DNA from: a bacterium
GTDB taxonomy: Bacteria; Bacteroidota; Bacteroidia; NS11-12g; UBA9320
Length of the DNA stretch: 49,513 bases
NCBI GenBank assembly: GCA_018223105.1
Contig: JAAEYY010000019.1
Coordinates: 1-49,513 of the forward strand
Reading direction: 5' to 3'
The position numbers and the translations under genes were made by a program. The first letter of the stretch is position 1; each line of letters begins with the position of its first letter. The notes under the pieces were generated by a model. It did not search any database. It had not been told where the DNA came from and was given only the letters and a program-made list of their open reading frames with translations. This document shows, piece after piece, positions 16,235-23,942 of the stretch.

Positions 16235-17787
16235 TACTTAGGTACCAATGTAACCAAGGGAATCAGCATTTCTTCCATAGAAATTCCACCATGCTGAAAG
16301 GTGTCTTTATAATATTTCGCGTAGTGATTTAAATTGTTGGGATAGACAAAAAAGTCGTTTTCCTTGCTAAAAATGAAGGAGCTACTCATGTGCTGAGAAG
16401 GCAGCAGAGCATCTTCTGGTTTAGGCACAGCAAATACATCATTTTTATTGTAAGATAGTTTTTTGCCGGTTTTGTACCTCAAATTAGTAGTGGTGTCTTT
16501 TTCTCCTACTACTTTCACTGGTCGATCTACCTTTTTAGACCCGTGATCGGTTGTAATCACGAGCTTCACCCCTTTTTCTGCCAAGTATTTAATGGTCTCG
16601 AGCAACGGACTATGTTCAAACCAGCTCAGAGTAAGCTTCCTATAAGCCGCTTCATCTTCCGCCAATTCTCTCATAATTTTATAATCTGTTCTGGCATGAG
16701 ATAAAGTATCTATGAAGTTATAAACTATAAAGACCAACTCCTGATTTACCAAATTTGGCAATTGGTCTACCATTGCCTTTGCATTATTCAGGTTGGTTAC
16801 CTTTACGTATTTAGCATCACTGTTAAAACGCAATCTTTGGAGCAGATCGTTGAGAAAAAACTCTTCGTGTAAGTTTTTACCTCCTTCTTCTTCATCATTA
16901 CTCCATTTATCAGGAAACCTCTTAGAAAGATCTAATGGCATTAAGCCGGAGAATAAGGCATTCCTGGCGTACTGCGTAGTTGTAGGCAAAATGCTGAGGT
17001 AAATGTCTTCTTTTTCGGTTCTGTAATAATTAGAAATTTCCTTTTGTATGGTCTTCCATTGATCGAAGCGCAAATTATCTATCAGCAATACAAATAATGG
17101 AGCACCATCTTTCTTTTCCGGTAAGACTCCCTTTCTGATTAAAGTATGCGACATAATAGGAGCTTCGTCGCTGTCGTATTTTATAAAATCGAGATAATTA
17201 TCTTCGATATATTTACAGAACTCCTTGTTGCCTTCTGCTTTCTGAGTGGTTAAAATTTCTTCCATTCCTGTTTCATCTGAACCATCCATTTCAGTCTCCC
17301 AATAGGTCAACTTTTTATAGAGTTCTTTCCACTTCGGCCAGTCTAAGCGATCCATAAAAGCCATACCAATATTTCTAAAATCTTGCTGGTATCGCTGCGC
17401 AACAGATTCAGTTATTAAACGCTTATTGTCGGTCTGCTTCTTGATGGTCATCAAGATCTGTCTGGGATTTACCGGCTTTATAAGATAGTCTGCGATCTTC
17501 GAACCAATGGCATCTTCCATAATGTGTTCTTCTTCACTCTTGGTGATCATAACAATGGGCACCTGACCATCGGTTTCTTTAATCTTCTTTAGGGTTTCTA
17601 AACCTGAAATTCCAGGCATATTTTCATCCAGAAAAATCAAATCAAAATGGGAGCTTGAGGCTTGTTCTATTGCATCCAGTCCATTATTTACTGTAACAAC
17701 ATCAAAGCCTTTTTCTTCTAAAAACAATAAATGTGCTTTAAGGTGATCAATTTCATCATCTGCCCATAAGATTTTTATTTTACTCAT
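16234..17787 (-). CDS. porX: PorX: response regulator with PglZ phosphodiesterase domain (type IX secretion regulator)
   Basis: PorX is the response regulator that, with the kinase PorY, controls the type IX secretion system and gliding in Bacteroidota. Residues 1-120 form a receiver domain with the phospho-acceptor Asp54 (FLDENMPG), Thr82 and Lys104. A linker follows to about 205, then a PglZ domain of the alkaline phosphatase superfamily with visible active-site residues Asp237 (LLIDNLRFDQW), Thr271 (PTTTQYARN), Asp360 and His364 (FIDTLSH), Asp414-His415 (TTDHG) and His499 (FQHGG). In the characterised P. gingivalis protein this domain hydrolyses oligonucleotides. All key positions are intact. 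It is the first gene of the operon with tsaE, the M28 peptidase and the beta-CASP nuclease, and the divergent gene encodes an HD-domain hydrolase. Confidence 0.95.
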   Translation of the reverse strand: MSKIKILWADDEIDHLKAHLLFLEEKGFDVVTVNNGLDAIEQASSSHFDLIFLDENMPGISGLETLKKIKETDGQVPIVMITKSEEEHIMEDAIGSKIADYLIKPVNPRQILMTIKKQTDNKRLITESVAQRYQQDFRNIGMAFMDRLDWPKWKELYKKLTYWETEMDGSDETGMEEILTTQKAEGNKEFCKYIEDNYLDFIKYDSDEAPIMSHTLIRKGVLPEKKDGAPLFVLLIDNLRFDQWKTIQKEISNYYRTEKEDIYLSILPTTTQYARNALFSGLMPLDLSKRFPDKWSNDEEEGGKNLHEEFFLNDLLQRLRFNSDAKYVKVTNLNNAKAMVDQLPNLVNQELVFIVYNFIDTLSHARTDYKIMRELAEDEAAYRKLTLSWFEHSPLLETIKYLAEKGVKLVITTDHGSKKVDRPVKVVGEKDTTTNLRYKTGKKLSYNKNDVFAVPKPEDALLPSQHMSSSFIFSKENDFFVYPNNLNHYAKYYKDTFQHGGISMEEMLIPLVTLVPK

Positions 17788-17818
17788 ACACGTCTTTTCT
17801 ATGTTTAGTCCTTAATTG

Positions 17819-17879
17819 ACAATTAATTGTATAATTTGCAAATGAAAGGTTTTTATACCTTCTATTAGACAATTTTGTC
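17819..17879. promoter_or_regulatory. Cluster of three dyads in the porX / HD-gene divergent intergenic region
   Basis: The 127-bp intergenic region contains ACAATTAATTGT (17819-17830, perfect 12-bp palindrome), AAGGT/ACCTT (17846-17861) and GACAA-TT-TTGTC (17868-17879). Their clustering suggests regulator binding or promoter structure for one or both divergent genes. The AT-richness weakens the case. Confidence 0.3.
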
Positions 17880-17914
17880 AAGTTAAGAACATCATTCAAC
17901 CGATTTTATTTTAC

Positions 17915-19132
17915 GTGAATAAAAAGAAAATAATTAATGACCCTATTTACGGTTTCATTAGCATACAACACGATGTACTTTTTGATTGCATAGAGCAACC
18001 TGAATTTCAAAGATTAAGAAGAATTAAGCAGCTCGGGCTTGCACATTTAGTTTATCCTGGGGCACTTCACACTCGTTTCCAGCATGCTATTGGAGCTATG
18101 CACTTGATGTCAACGGCCATTGAGAGTTTGCGTTCTAAAGGAGTAGAAATAGATCAAGTGGAAGAAGAAGCGGTATTACTTGCTATATTGCTGCACGACA
18201 TCGGACACGGTCCATTTTCACATAGTCTGGAGCACAGTATTTTACCACATGTAAATCACGAGGCTATATCTTTATTAATCATGGAGCGCCTTGTACCTAG
18301 GCTGGGTGCTAGCATGGAGATCGCTATTCAAATATTCAAAGGCGAATACAAAAAACATTTCTTGCATCAACTGGTATCTTCTCAACTCGACATGGATCGA
18401 CTTGATTATCTGCGCCGCGATAGCTTTTATACCGGTGTATCAGAGGGTACAATAGGTTTAGAGCGGATCATTCAAATGTTAAATGTCAAGGATGATGAGC
18501 TTGTGGTGGATGAAAAAGGGGTATACTCGATAGAAAAATTTATTATGTCGAGAAGGTTTATGTACTGGCAGGTCTACCTTCATAAAACTTCATTAGCAGC
18601 AGATCAGCTATTATTAAGTATCTTAAATCGGGCGAGAAAGTTATTTCATGATGGTGCAGACTTGTTTGCAACCCCTTCCCTAGCCTATTTCTTAAAAAAG
18701 GACAGAAATCTGGCAGACATGCAGAACAATAAGGAAGTATTGGAGCATTTCATAGCCTTAGATGACAATGATATAGTGAGTGCAATTAAGGTCTGGCAAG
18801 GAAGTTCAGATCAGATTTTAGCAAGGCAATGTACTATGTTGATGCATAGGAAACTACCAAAAGTAGAAATACTCAAAACACCGGTTTCTGAAGACAAACT
18901 AACAGAAATCAGAGCAGCAGTTTCAAAGAAACTAGACATTGCTATACAAGACAGCAAATACTTCGTATATGCCGGTAATATGGCCAACATGACTTACTCA
19001 TCCGAGCATGAGCAAATACAAATACTGTATAAGAATGGAGTCCTGAGCGACCTGGCAACTGCCACAGAAACCTATGGTGTGTCCGGACAAGACAGCCCAA
19101 CGATTAAGTATTTCGTTTGCTACCCTAAATGA
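17915..19132 (+). CDS. HD-domain (dGTPase/SAMHD1-like) phosphohydrolase
   Basis: This 405-residue HD-superfamily enzyme has a GTG start giving the family N-terminus MNKKKIINDPIYGFI. The HD metal site is present: His57 (HTRFQHAIG), His94-Asp95 (LLHDIGHGPFSH) and a later Asp in 'SQLDMDRLDYLRRDSFYTG' around residue 175-180. This arrangement resembles the dGTPase/SAMHD1 group, which hydrolyses (d)NTPs, but substrate specificity cannot be inferred for this subgroup. Its stop overlaps an upstream ATG of lpxD by four bases, so it is probably the first gene of the lipid A operon. Confidence 0.88.
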   Translation: MNKKKIINDPIYGFISIQHDVLFDCIEQPEFQRLRRIKQLGLAHLVYPGALHTRFQHAIGAMHLMSTAIESLRSKGVEIDQVEEEAVLLAILLHDIGHGPFSHSLEHSILPHVNHEAISLLIMERLVPRLGASMEIAIQIFKGEYKKHFLHQLVSSQLDMDRLDYLRRDSFYTGVSEGTIGLERIIQMLNVKDDELVVDEKGVYSIEKFIMSRRFMYWQVYLHKTSLAADQLLLSILNRARKLFHDGADLFATPSLAYFLKKDRNLADMQNNKEVLEHFIALDDNDIVSAIKVWQGSSDQILARQCTMLMHRKLPKVEILKTPVSEDKLTEIRAAVSKKLDIAIQDSKYFVYAGNMANMTYSSEHEQIQILYKNGVLSDLATATETYGVSGQDSPTIKYFVCYPK

Positions 19133-19152
19133 TTAACTTTGCCCGAAATTTC

Positions 19153-20181
19153 GTGGAATATACCGTTGAAAAAATAGCACAACTGGTGGGTGGTGAAGTC
19201 CATGGCGATCAATCAACGATCATCGGTGGTGTAGCTAAGATTGAGGAAGCAGACTCTGATAGTCTGTGTTTCATATCCAATAAAAAATATCAGCATTATC
19301 TTGAAACTACTAGTGCCGCGGCAGTTATAGTGGGGAAGGATATTCAAAACTTGCCTTCAAATAAGACCTGTATTATTTGTGAGGATCCATATGTGGCATT
19401 CACAAAAGTGCTGATTACCTTTTTTGATTATAAGAGTCCGCATACCGGAATTCATGCAAGCGCAACTATTGAAGAAGATGTTGAGCTCGGCAGCAATGTT
19501 TATATTGGACCTAATGTCTACATTGCTAGTGGATGTAAGATTGGAGCCGGTTCGAAAATATATGCCAACTCCAGTATTTACGAAAACTGCAGTGTTGGTG
19601 ATAATACAACAATCTATAGTAATGTTTCCGTTTACTATGGATGTTCCATCGGAAGTAACACGATAATACACAGCGGAACAGTTATCGGGTCAGATGGATT
19701 TGGCCATGCTCCCATGCCAAATGGCACTTTTATAAAAATTCCACAAATAGGTAATGTTGTCATAGAAGACAATGTCGAAGTTGGGTCAAACTGCTCAATA
19801 GACCGCGCCAATATGGGGAGTACAATCATCTCTGAAGGGTGTAGAATTGACAATTTGATTCAAATTGCCCATGGAGTTAAAATTGGTAAAAATACAGTGG
19901 TAGCAGCACAGGCCGGGATATCAGGAAGTACAACTGTCGGCGAAAACTGCATCATTGCCGGCCAAGTTGGTATTGTTGGACATATCAGCATAGCAGATCG
20001 GGTTCAAATCGGTGCACAATCCGGTGTTTCTAACAGTATTAAAGAAACTGGTGGAAAATTCACGGATTCTCCACATTTACCTCTAAGTCAAGCCATTAGA
20101 TCCAGAGTGATCTACAAGAACTTACCCGAACTAGAAAAAAGAATTACTCGTCTAGAGCAACAGAATACGGCAGAAAAATAA
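19153..20181 (+). CDS. lpxD: UDP-3-O-acylglucosamine N-acyltransferase LpxD
   Basis: LpxD adds the second, N-linked acyl chain in lipid A synthesis using acyl-ACP. The N-terminal uridine-binding domain (about 1-95) is followed by a left-handed beta helix of hexapeptide repeats (about 100-315) with the catalytic-site His in 'LIQIAHGVKIG', and a short C-terminal helix 'NLPELEKRITRLEQQ'. The GTG at 19153 gives the usual family start (MEYTVEKIAQLVGGEV); the upstream ATG at 19129 adds eight residues and overlaps the HD gene by four bases, so either may be used. A TAACTTTG box at 19134-19141 lies just upstream, but without a good -33 element. lpxC-fabZ follows after 10 bp. Confidence 0.93.
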   Translation: MEYTVEKIAQLVGGEVHGDQSTIIGGVAKIEEADSDSLCFISNKKYQHYLETTSAAAVIVGKDIQNLPSNKTCIICEDPYVAFTKVLITFFDYKSPHTGIHASATIEEDVELGSNVYIGPNVYIASGCKIGAGSKIYANSSIYENCSVGDNTTIYSNVSVYYGCSIGSNTIIHSGTVIGSDGFGHAPMPNGTFIKIPQIGNVVIEDNVEVGSNCSIDRANMGSTIISEGCRIDNLIQIAHGVKIGKNTVVAAQAGISGSTTVGENCIIAGQVGIVGHISIADRVQIGAQSGVSNSIKETGGKFTDSPHLPLSQAIRSRVIYKNLPELEKRITRLEQQNTAEK

Positions 20182-20191
20182 ATTTGCATTA

Positions 20192-21598
20192 ATGGATAAA
20201 CTCCAAACCACCATAAAGGAAACTGTAAGTATATCAGGAGTAGGCTTACATACGGGCCAGCAGGTTACGCTCACATTTCACCCTGCACAAGAGGATCATG
20301 GCTATGTTTTTCAAAGAGTAGATCTTGAAGGGCAGCCAAAAGTGAAAGCAGACGCTGATTATGTGGTAGATACCTCAAGAGGTACTACAATAGAGCATAA
20401 TGGGGCTAGAATAAATACGGTTGAACATGTTTTAGCTGCATTAGCCGGACTTGAAATCGACAATGTCTTGATTTGCCTTGATGCACCTGAAACTCCAATT
20501 ATGGATGGAAGTTCTCAGCCATTTGTTGAGTTATTGCTCAATGTAGGAATTGTTGAACAGAAGAAACACCGGGAATATTTTGAAGTACCCAGCAGAATAA
20601 ATTACGCTGATGGTTCCGGTGTTGAAATGATGGCACTACCTCTCAATGATTACCGAATCACGGTAATGGTAGACTATAACTCCCCTGTTTTAGGTTCACA
20701 GCACGCTTCCATTACAAATTTGTCCGAGTTTAAGGATGAGATAGCATCTTGCCGAACCTTTTGCTTTTTGCATGAATTAGAAATGTTACTGGATAACAAT
20801 CTAATTAAAGGTGGTGATCTTAACAATGCCATAGTTATAGCTGATCGTCAGATTGAGGACAGTGAAATGGAGCATTTGGCTAAGTTATTCAACAAAGAGA
20901 AAGTAGAAGTAAAGAAAGAAGGAATTCTAAATAATGTAGAGCTTCGATTCCAGAATGAACCTGCTCGTCATAAGCTTTTAGACATGGTTGGCGATTTGGC
21001 ATTGGTAGGAGTTCCACTTAAAGCTCAAATTCTTGCTGCCAGACCCGGGCATAAAGCAAACGTTGAATTTGCTAAAAAGATAAAAAGGGCAATTGAAAAA
21101 GATAAACGAGAAAATACCAAGAATAAAAGCAATGCACCGGTTTACGATCCAAACGTAAACCCTGTTTATGGTCATGCAGACATTGCTAAAATTCTTCCAC
21201 ATAGATTCCCAATGCTTCTGGTAGATAAAGTGATAAAACTCACAGATACGGAAGTAGTTGCAGTAAAAAACATCTCAGGAGACCAATACTTTTTCCCTGG
21301 TCATTTTCCGGGAGAACCGTTGATGCCGGGCGTTCTACAAATAGAAGCAATGGCTCAGGCAGGGGGTGTTTTAGTCTTGGCAGACAAAGAAGATCCATCT
21401 AAATGGAGCACTTATTTTGTGAAAATTGAAAATGCCAAGTTCAAGGATAAAGTAGCTCCGGGTGATACTTTAATCATCAGGATGAGATTAACAGCCCCCG
21501 TAAGACGTGGACTTTGTATTATGCAAGGTGAAGCCTATGTAGGTGATAAATTAGTTTCTGAGGCTTTAATGATGGCGCAAATTGTAGAAAACAAGTAA
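20192..21598 (+). CDS. lpxC-fabZ: Bifunctional UDP-3-O-acyl-N-acetylglucosamine deacetylase / (3R)-hydroxyacyl-ACP dehydratase
   Basis: A fusion characteristic of Bacteroidota. The LpxC half (about 1-305), the committed step of lipid A synthesis, has the zinc ligands His79 (NTVEHVLAAL), His260 and Asp264 (RHKLLDMVGD) and the catalytic His287. The FabZ half (about 325-468), the fatty-acid dehydratase, has 'PHRFPMLLVDKV' and His371 and Glu385 in 'GHFPGEPLMPGVLQIEAMAQ'. A Lys-rich linker joins them. Putting both enzymes, which compete for the same hydroxyacyl-ACP, in one chain could balance the two pathways. A TAAATTTG box (20179-20186) ends five bases before the ATG. lpxA follows after one base. 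Confidence 0.97.
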   Translation: MDKLQTTIKETVSISGVGLHTGQQVTLTFHPAQEDHGYVFQRVDLEGQPKVKADADYVVDTSRGTTIEHNGARINTVEHVLAALAGLEIDNVLICLDAPETPIMDGSSQPFVELLLNVGIVEQKKHREYFEVPSRINYADGSGVEMMALPLNDYRITVMVDYNSPVLGSQHASITNLSEFKDEIASCRTFCFLHELEMLLDNNLIKGGDLNNAIVIADRQIEDSEMEHLAKLFNKEKVEVKKEGILNNVELRFQNEPARHKLLDMVGDLALVGVPLKAQILAARPGHKANVEFAKKIKRAIEKDKRENTKNKSNAPVYDPNVNPVYGHADIAKILPHRFPMLLVDKVIKLTDTEVVAVKNISGDQYFFPGHFPGEPLMPGVLQIEAMAQAGGVLVLADKEDPSKWSTYFVKIENAKFKDKVAPGDTLIIRMRLTAPVRRGLCIMQGEAYVGDKLVSEALMMAQIVENK

Positions 21599-21599
21599 G

Positions 21600-22382
21600 A
21601 TGATTCAACCCCTAGCATACGTAAACCCCGGAGCGGAAATAGCAGACAATGTGGTAATTGAGCCATTTGTTACGATTCATAAAAATGTTGAAATTGGAGA
21701 AGGAACCTGGATTGGATCTAATGTTACTATAATGGAAGGCGCCAAGATCGGGAAGAATTGCAGAATTTTTCCGGGAGCGGTTATCTCTGCAGTGCCTCAA
21801 GATCTCAAGTTTGATGGCGAGATGACTTCAGTAGAAATAGGTGATAATGTAACGATCCGTGAGTGTGCAACCATAAATAGAGGGACTAAGGCTTCAGGAA
21901 GAACAAGAATTGGAGACAATTGCTTACTAATGGCGTATTGCCACGTAGCACACGATTGTTACTTAGGTAATAATGTAATTCTGGCAAATGCGGTTCAGCT
22001 TGCAGGTCATGTTACCGTAGGAGATTATGCTATTTTAGGTGGCTTAAGCGCAGTTCATCAATTTGTAAAGATTGGTGAGCATGTTATGGTTTCCGGAGGT
22101 AGTTTGGTTCGAAAAGACGTTCCACACTTTACTAAAGCTGCACGTGAGCCTCTATCATATGAAGGTGTAAACAGTATAGGCCTTCGTCGAAGAGGATTTA
22201 GTTCTGAGAAAATCGCCGAGATTCAAGAGATCTACAGGATTTTGTACCTCAGAGGTTTAAACAATGCCAAGGCGATTAGTAAAATTGAAGCCGAAATGCC
22301 TGCTACGAAAGAAAGAGATGAAATTGTGAGCTTTATTAAAGATTCAGATCGAGGCATTATGAAAGGCTATCTTTCAAGATAA
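21600..22382 (+). CDS. lpxA: UDP-N-acetylglucosamine acyltransferase LpxA
   Basis: LpxA starts lipid A synthesis by transferring a hydroxyacyl chain from ACP to UDP-GlcNAc. The left-handed beta helix of hexapeptide repeats covers about residues 8-190, and the catalytic base is His118 in 'MAYCHVAHDC' (His125 in E. coli). The C-terminal helical domain begins near 'LSYEGVNSIGLRRRGFS'. The length of 260 is normal. It starts one base after lpxC-fabZ, and an ABC ATPase gene begins one base after its stop. Confidence 0.96.
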   Translation: MIQPLAYVNPGAEIADNVVIEPFVTIHKNVEIGEGTWIGSNVTIMEGAKIGKNCRIFPGAVISAVPQDLKFDGEMTSVEIGDNVTIRECATINRGTKASGRTRIGDNCLLMAYCHVAHDCYLGNNVILANAVQLAGHVTVGDYAILGGLSAVHQFVKIGEHVMVSGGSLVRKDVPHFTKAAREPLSYEGVNSIGLRRRGFSSEKIAEIQEIYRILYLRGLNNAKAISKIEAEMPATKERDEIVSFIKDSDRGIMKGYLSR

Positions 22383-22383
22383 A

Positions 22384-22998
22384 GTGGAAATACACTGCTC
22401 TAATATCAAAAAGAAATTCCGAAAGGAAATATTATTTCACTCTTTTAATTATCAATTCGAATCCGGGAAATCCTATGCAATTTTAGGACCCAACTCTTCC
22501 GGTAAGAGTACCTTATTGCGCATTATTGGTGGAGTTCTTGAAGCCAACGAAGGCGTAGTAAAGTATGAAATTAGCGGTAAGACGATAGCTAAAGAGCAGG
22601 TTTATCAATATCTCAGTTTTGCAGCCCCTGCAATGGAGCTTCTTCAGGATTACACTGTTTCTGATTTGGCCGAATTTCACTTCAGTTTAAAAAAGTGCAA
22701 GTTTGACATTTCAGATGTTATTGATAAATCAGGCTTGTCTAATTTTAGGCATAAAACATATGCAGAACTGTCTTCCGGACTTAGAAATAAAGTAAAATTA
22801 AGCTTGGCCATATTTACTGATTCCCCTGTGTTATTGCTGGATGAGCCTTGTACTAATTTTGATGATGAAAACACAAAGTGGTATCAGGAAATGATCAGTT
22901 CATATTGTCAGGGACAAACCCTGATTATAGCCTCAAATAAGGAAGAAGAGTATAAATTTTGCGAGCATCGCATATATCTTAAAGACTACAAGAATTAA
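22384..22998 (+). CDS. ABC transporter ATP-binding protein (orphan)
   Basis: A single ABC ATPase domain of 204 residues with a GTG start. Walker A GPNSSGKST is at 35-43, the signature motif is LSSG (129-132) followed by LRNKVKLSLA, and Walker B LLLDEPC is at about 150-156. The signature has Ser instead of Gly at its third position. The layout resembles the small ATPases of CcmA or ABC-2 type exporters, but no permease gene is nearby. Its place one base after lpxA suggests an envelope-related role, which is inference only. A DUF4920 lipoprotein gene follows after nine bases. Confidence 0.9.
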   Translation: MEIHCSNIKKKFRKEILFHSFNYQFESGKSYAILGPNSSGKSTLLRIIGGVLEANEGVVKYEISGKTIAKEQVYQYLSFAAPAMELLQDYTVSDLAEFHFSLKKCKFDISDVIDKSGLSNFRHKTYAELSSGLRNKVKLSLAIFTDSPVLLLDEPCTNFDDENTKWYQEMISSYCQGQTLIIASNKEEEYKFCEHRIYLKDYKN

Positions 22999-23007
22999 TA
23001 TTGTAAT

Positions 23008-23508
23008 ATGAAAACGATTGGATTTGCACTTATTGCTGCCCTTTTTTACATGTCGTGCACACAAGTTGATGCAGGAGAAGATAAGACTCATTCTGAGGAA
23101 GGAGTTGAAGCTGTTGAAGATTTTGGTGGATATGGAGATACTAATTTTGATAGATCAAATGCCATAGATACAAAAACCCTTTTAGAGAAACTCGCATCAG
23201 CTGATGAAGTAGAAGCAGTTGTGAAAGGTGAAGTAACAGCAGCATGTCAAGTTAAAGGATGCTGGATGAAAATGGCTATGGGCAATGAAGATCTTAGAGT
23301 TAAGTTTAAAGACTACGGATTCTTTGTTCCTAAGAACAGCGCTGGTCAGGTTGCATATATGCACGGCGTAGCATCAATTGACACAACAACCGTTGCAGAG
23401 CAAGTAGAATGGGCCAAAGACGCTAATAAATCAGAAGAAGAAATTGCTGCGATAACAAGTCCTAAAGTGAATTACACATTTGTAGCTGATGGAGTAGTAT
23501 TCGAATGA
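23008..23508 (+). CDS. DUF4920 domain-containing lipoprotein
   Basis: This periplasmic or outer-membrane lipoprotein has a short signal peptide ending in FYMSC (lipidated Cys17), an acidic linker (about 20-45) and a DUF4920 domain (about 50-165). The domain shows the conserved 'TAACQVKGCWMKM' segment with two cysteines, 'VKFKDYGFFVPKNSAG' and a 'AYMHGVA' motif. The two Cys and the Met/His residues suggest metal or redox chemistry, but no function is established. The stop overlaps the start of the following CxxCH lipoprotein gene (ATGA), so they are made together. Confidence 0.88.
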   Translation: MKTIGFALIAALFYMSCTQVDAGEDKTHSEEGVEAVEDFGGYGDTNFDRSNAIDTKTLLEKLASADEVEAVVKGEVTAACQVKGCWMKMAMGNEDLRVKFKDYGFFVPKNSAGQVAYMHGVASIDTTTVAEQVEWAKDANKSEEEIAAITSPKVNYTFVADGVVFE

Positions 23509-23942
23509 AAAAAGCATTTGTCTTCATAGTAATCTTTTCTGCAATAAGTATAATGTACTCTTGTAGTTCTCGAGATGCTGCTAAATCAAATTCTGAGGAA
23601 ACGGAACCTGAAATGTATGAGGCATCTGAAATGAGTCTTTTAATGCGCGATATGGTTGAATTCTCTAAAGCAGCAAAATCAGCATTAGAACAAGGTAAGG
23701 AAATAGGCTCGGTACCCGCTCATTTCTATGATTTAAAGAAAAAGAAAGCTACTCGAGACGAGCAAGAAGATGAAGCGTTTCAAGCCATGGCTGATCAGTA
23801 TCTCAAGAGCTTGAAAGGAATAGATCGAGGCGATTCTTCAGCTTACTATTACAACCTCAGCATTTCAAACTGCAAAACATGTCACAGCAGCTATTGTGGT
23901 GGACCTATGGCTGTAATATCAAAGCTCGACTATACAGAGTAA
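23505..23942 (+). CDS. CxxCH-containing lipoprotein (putative cytochrome)
   Basis: This 145-residue lipoprotein (signal peptide ending MYSC, Cys20) is mainly alpha-helical and carries a single c-type heme motif CKTCH at residues 123-127 near its C-terminus, followed at once by 'SSYCGGP' with a further Cys. A heme site at the end of a helical bundle recalls cytochrome c-prime-like proteins. Heme attachment is inferred from the motif only. It overlaps the DUF4920 gene by four bases and its stop abuts the end of uvrA exactly, tail to tail. Confidence 0.8.
   Translation: MKKAFVFIVIFSAISIMYSCSSRDAAKSNSEETEPEMYEASEMSLLMRDMVEFSKAAKSALEQGKEIGSVPAHFYDLKKKKATRDEQEDEAFQAMADQYLKSLKGIDRGDSSAYYYNLSISNCKTCHSSYCGGPMAVISKLDYTE

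Noticed and set aside
17815..17834. TTGACA followed by TATAAT near 17816, resembling a sigma-70 promoter
   Set aside because: The spacing is only eight bases, far from 17, and Bacteroidota use a different promoter consensus.
19357..19853. Overlapping antisense and alternative frames inside lpxD
   Set aside because: The hexapeptide repeat coding produces open frames on other strands; lpxD itself is unambiguous.
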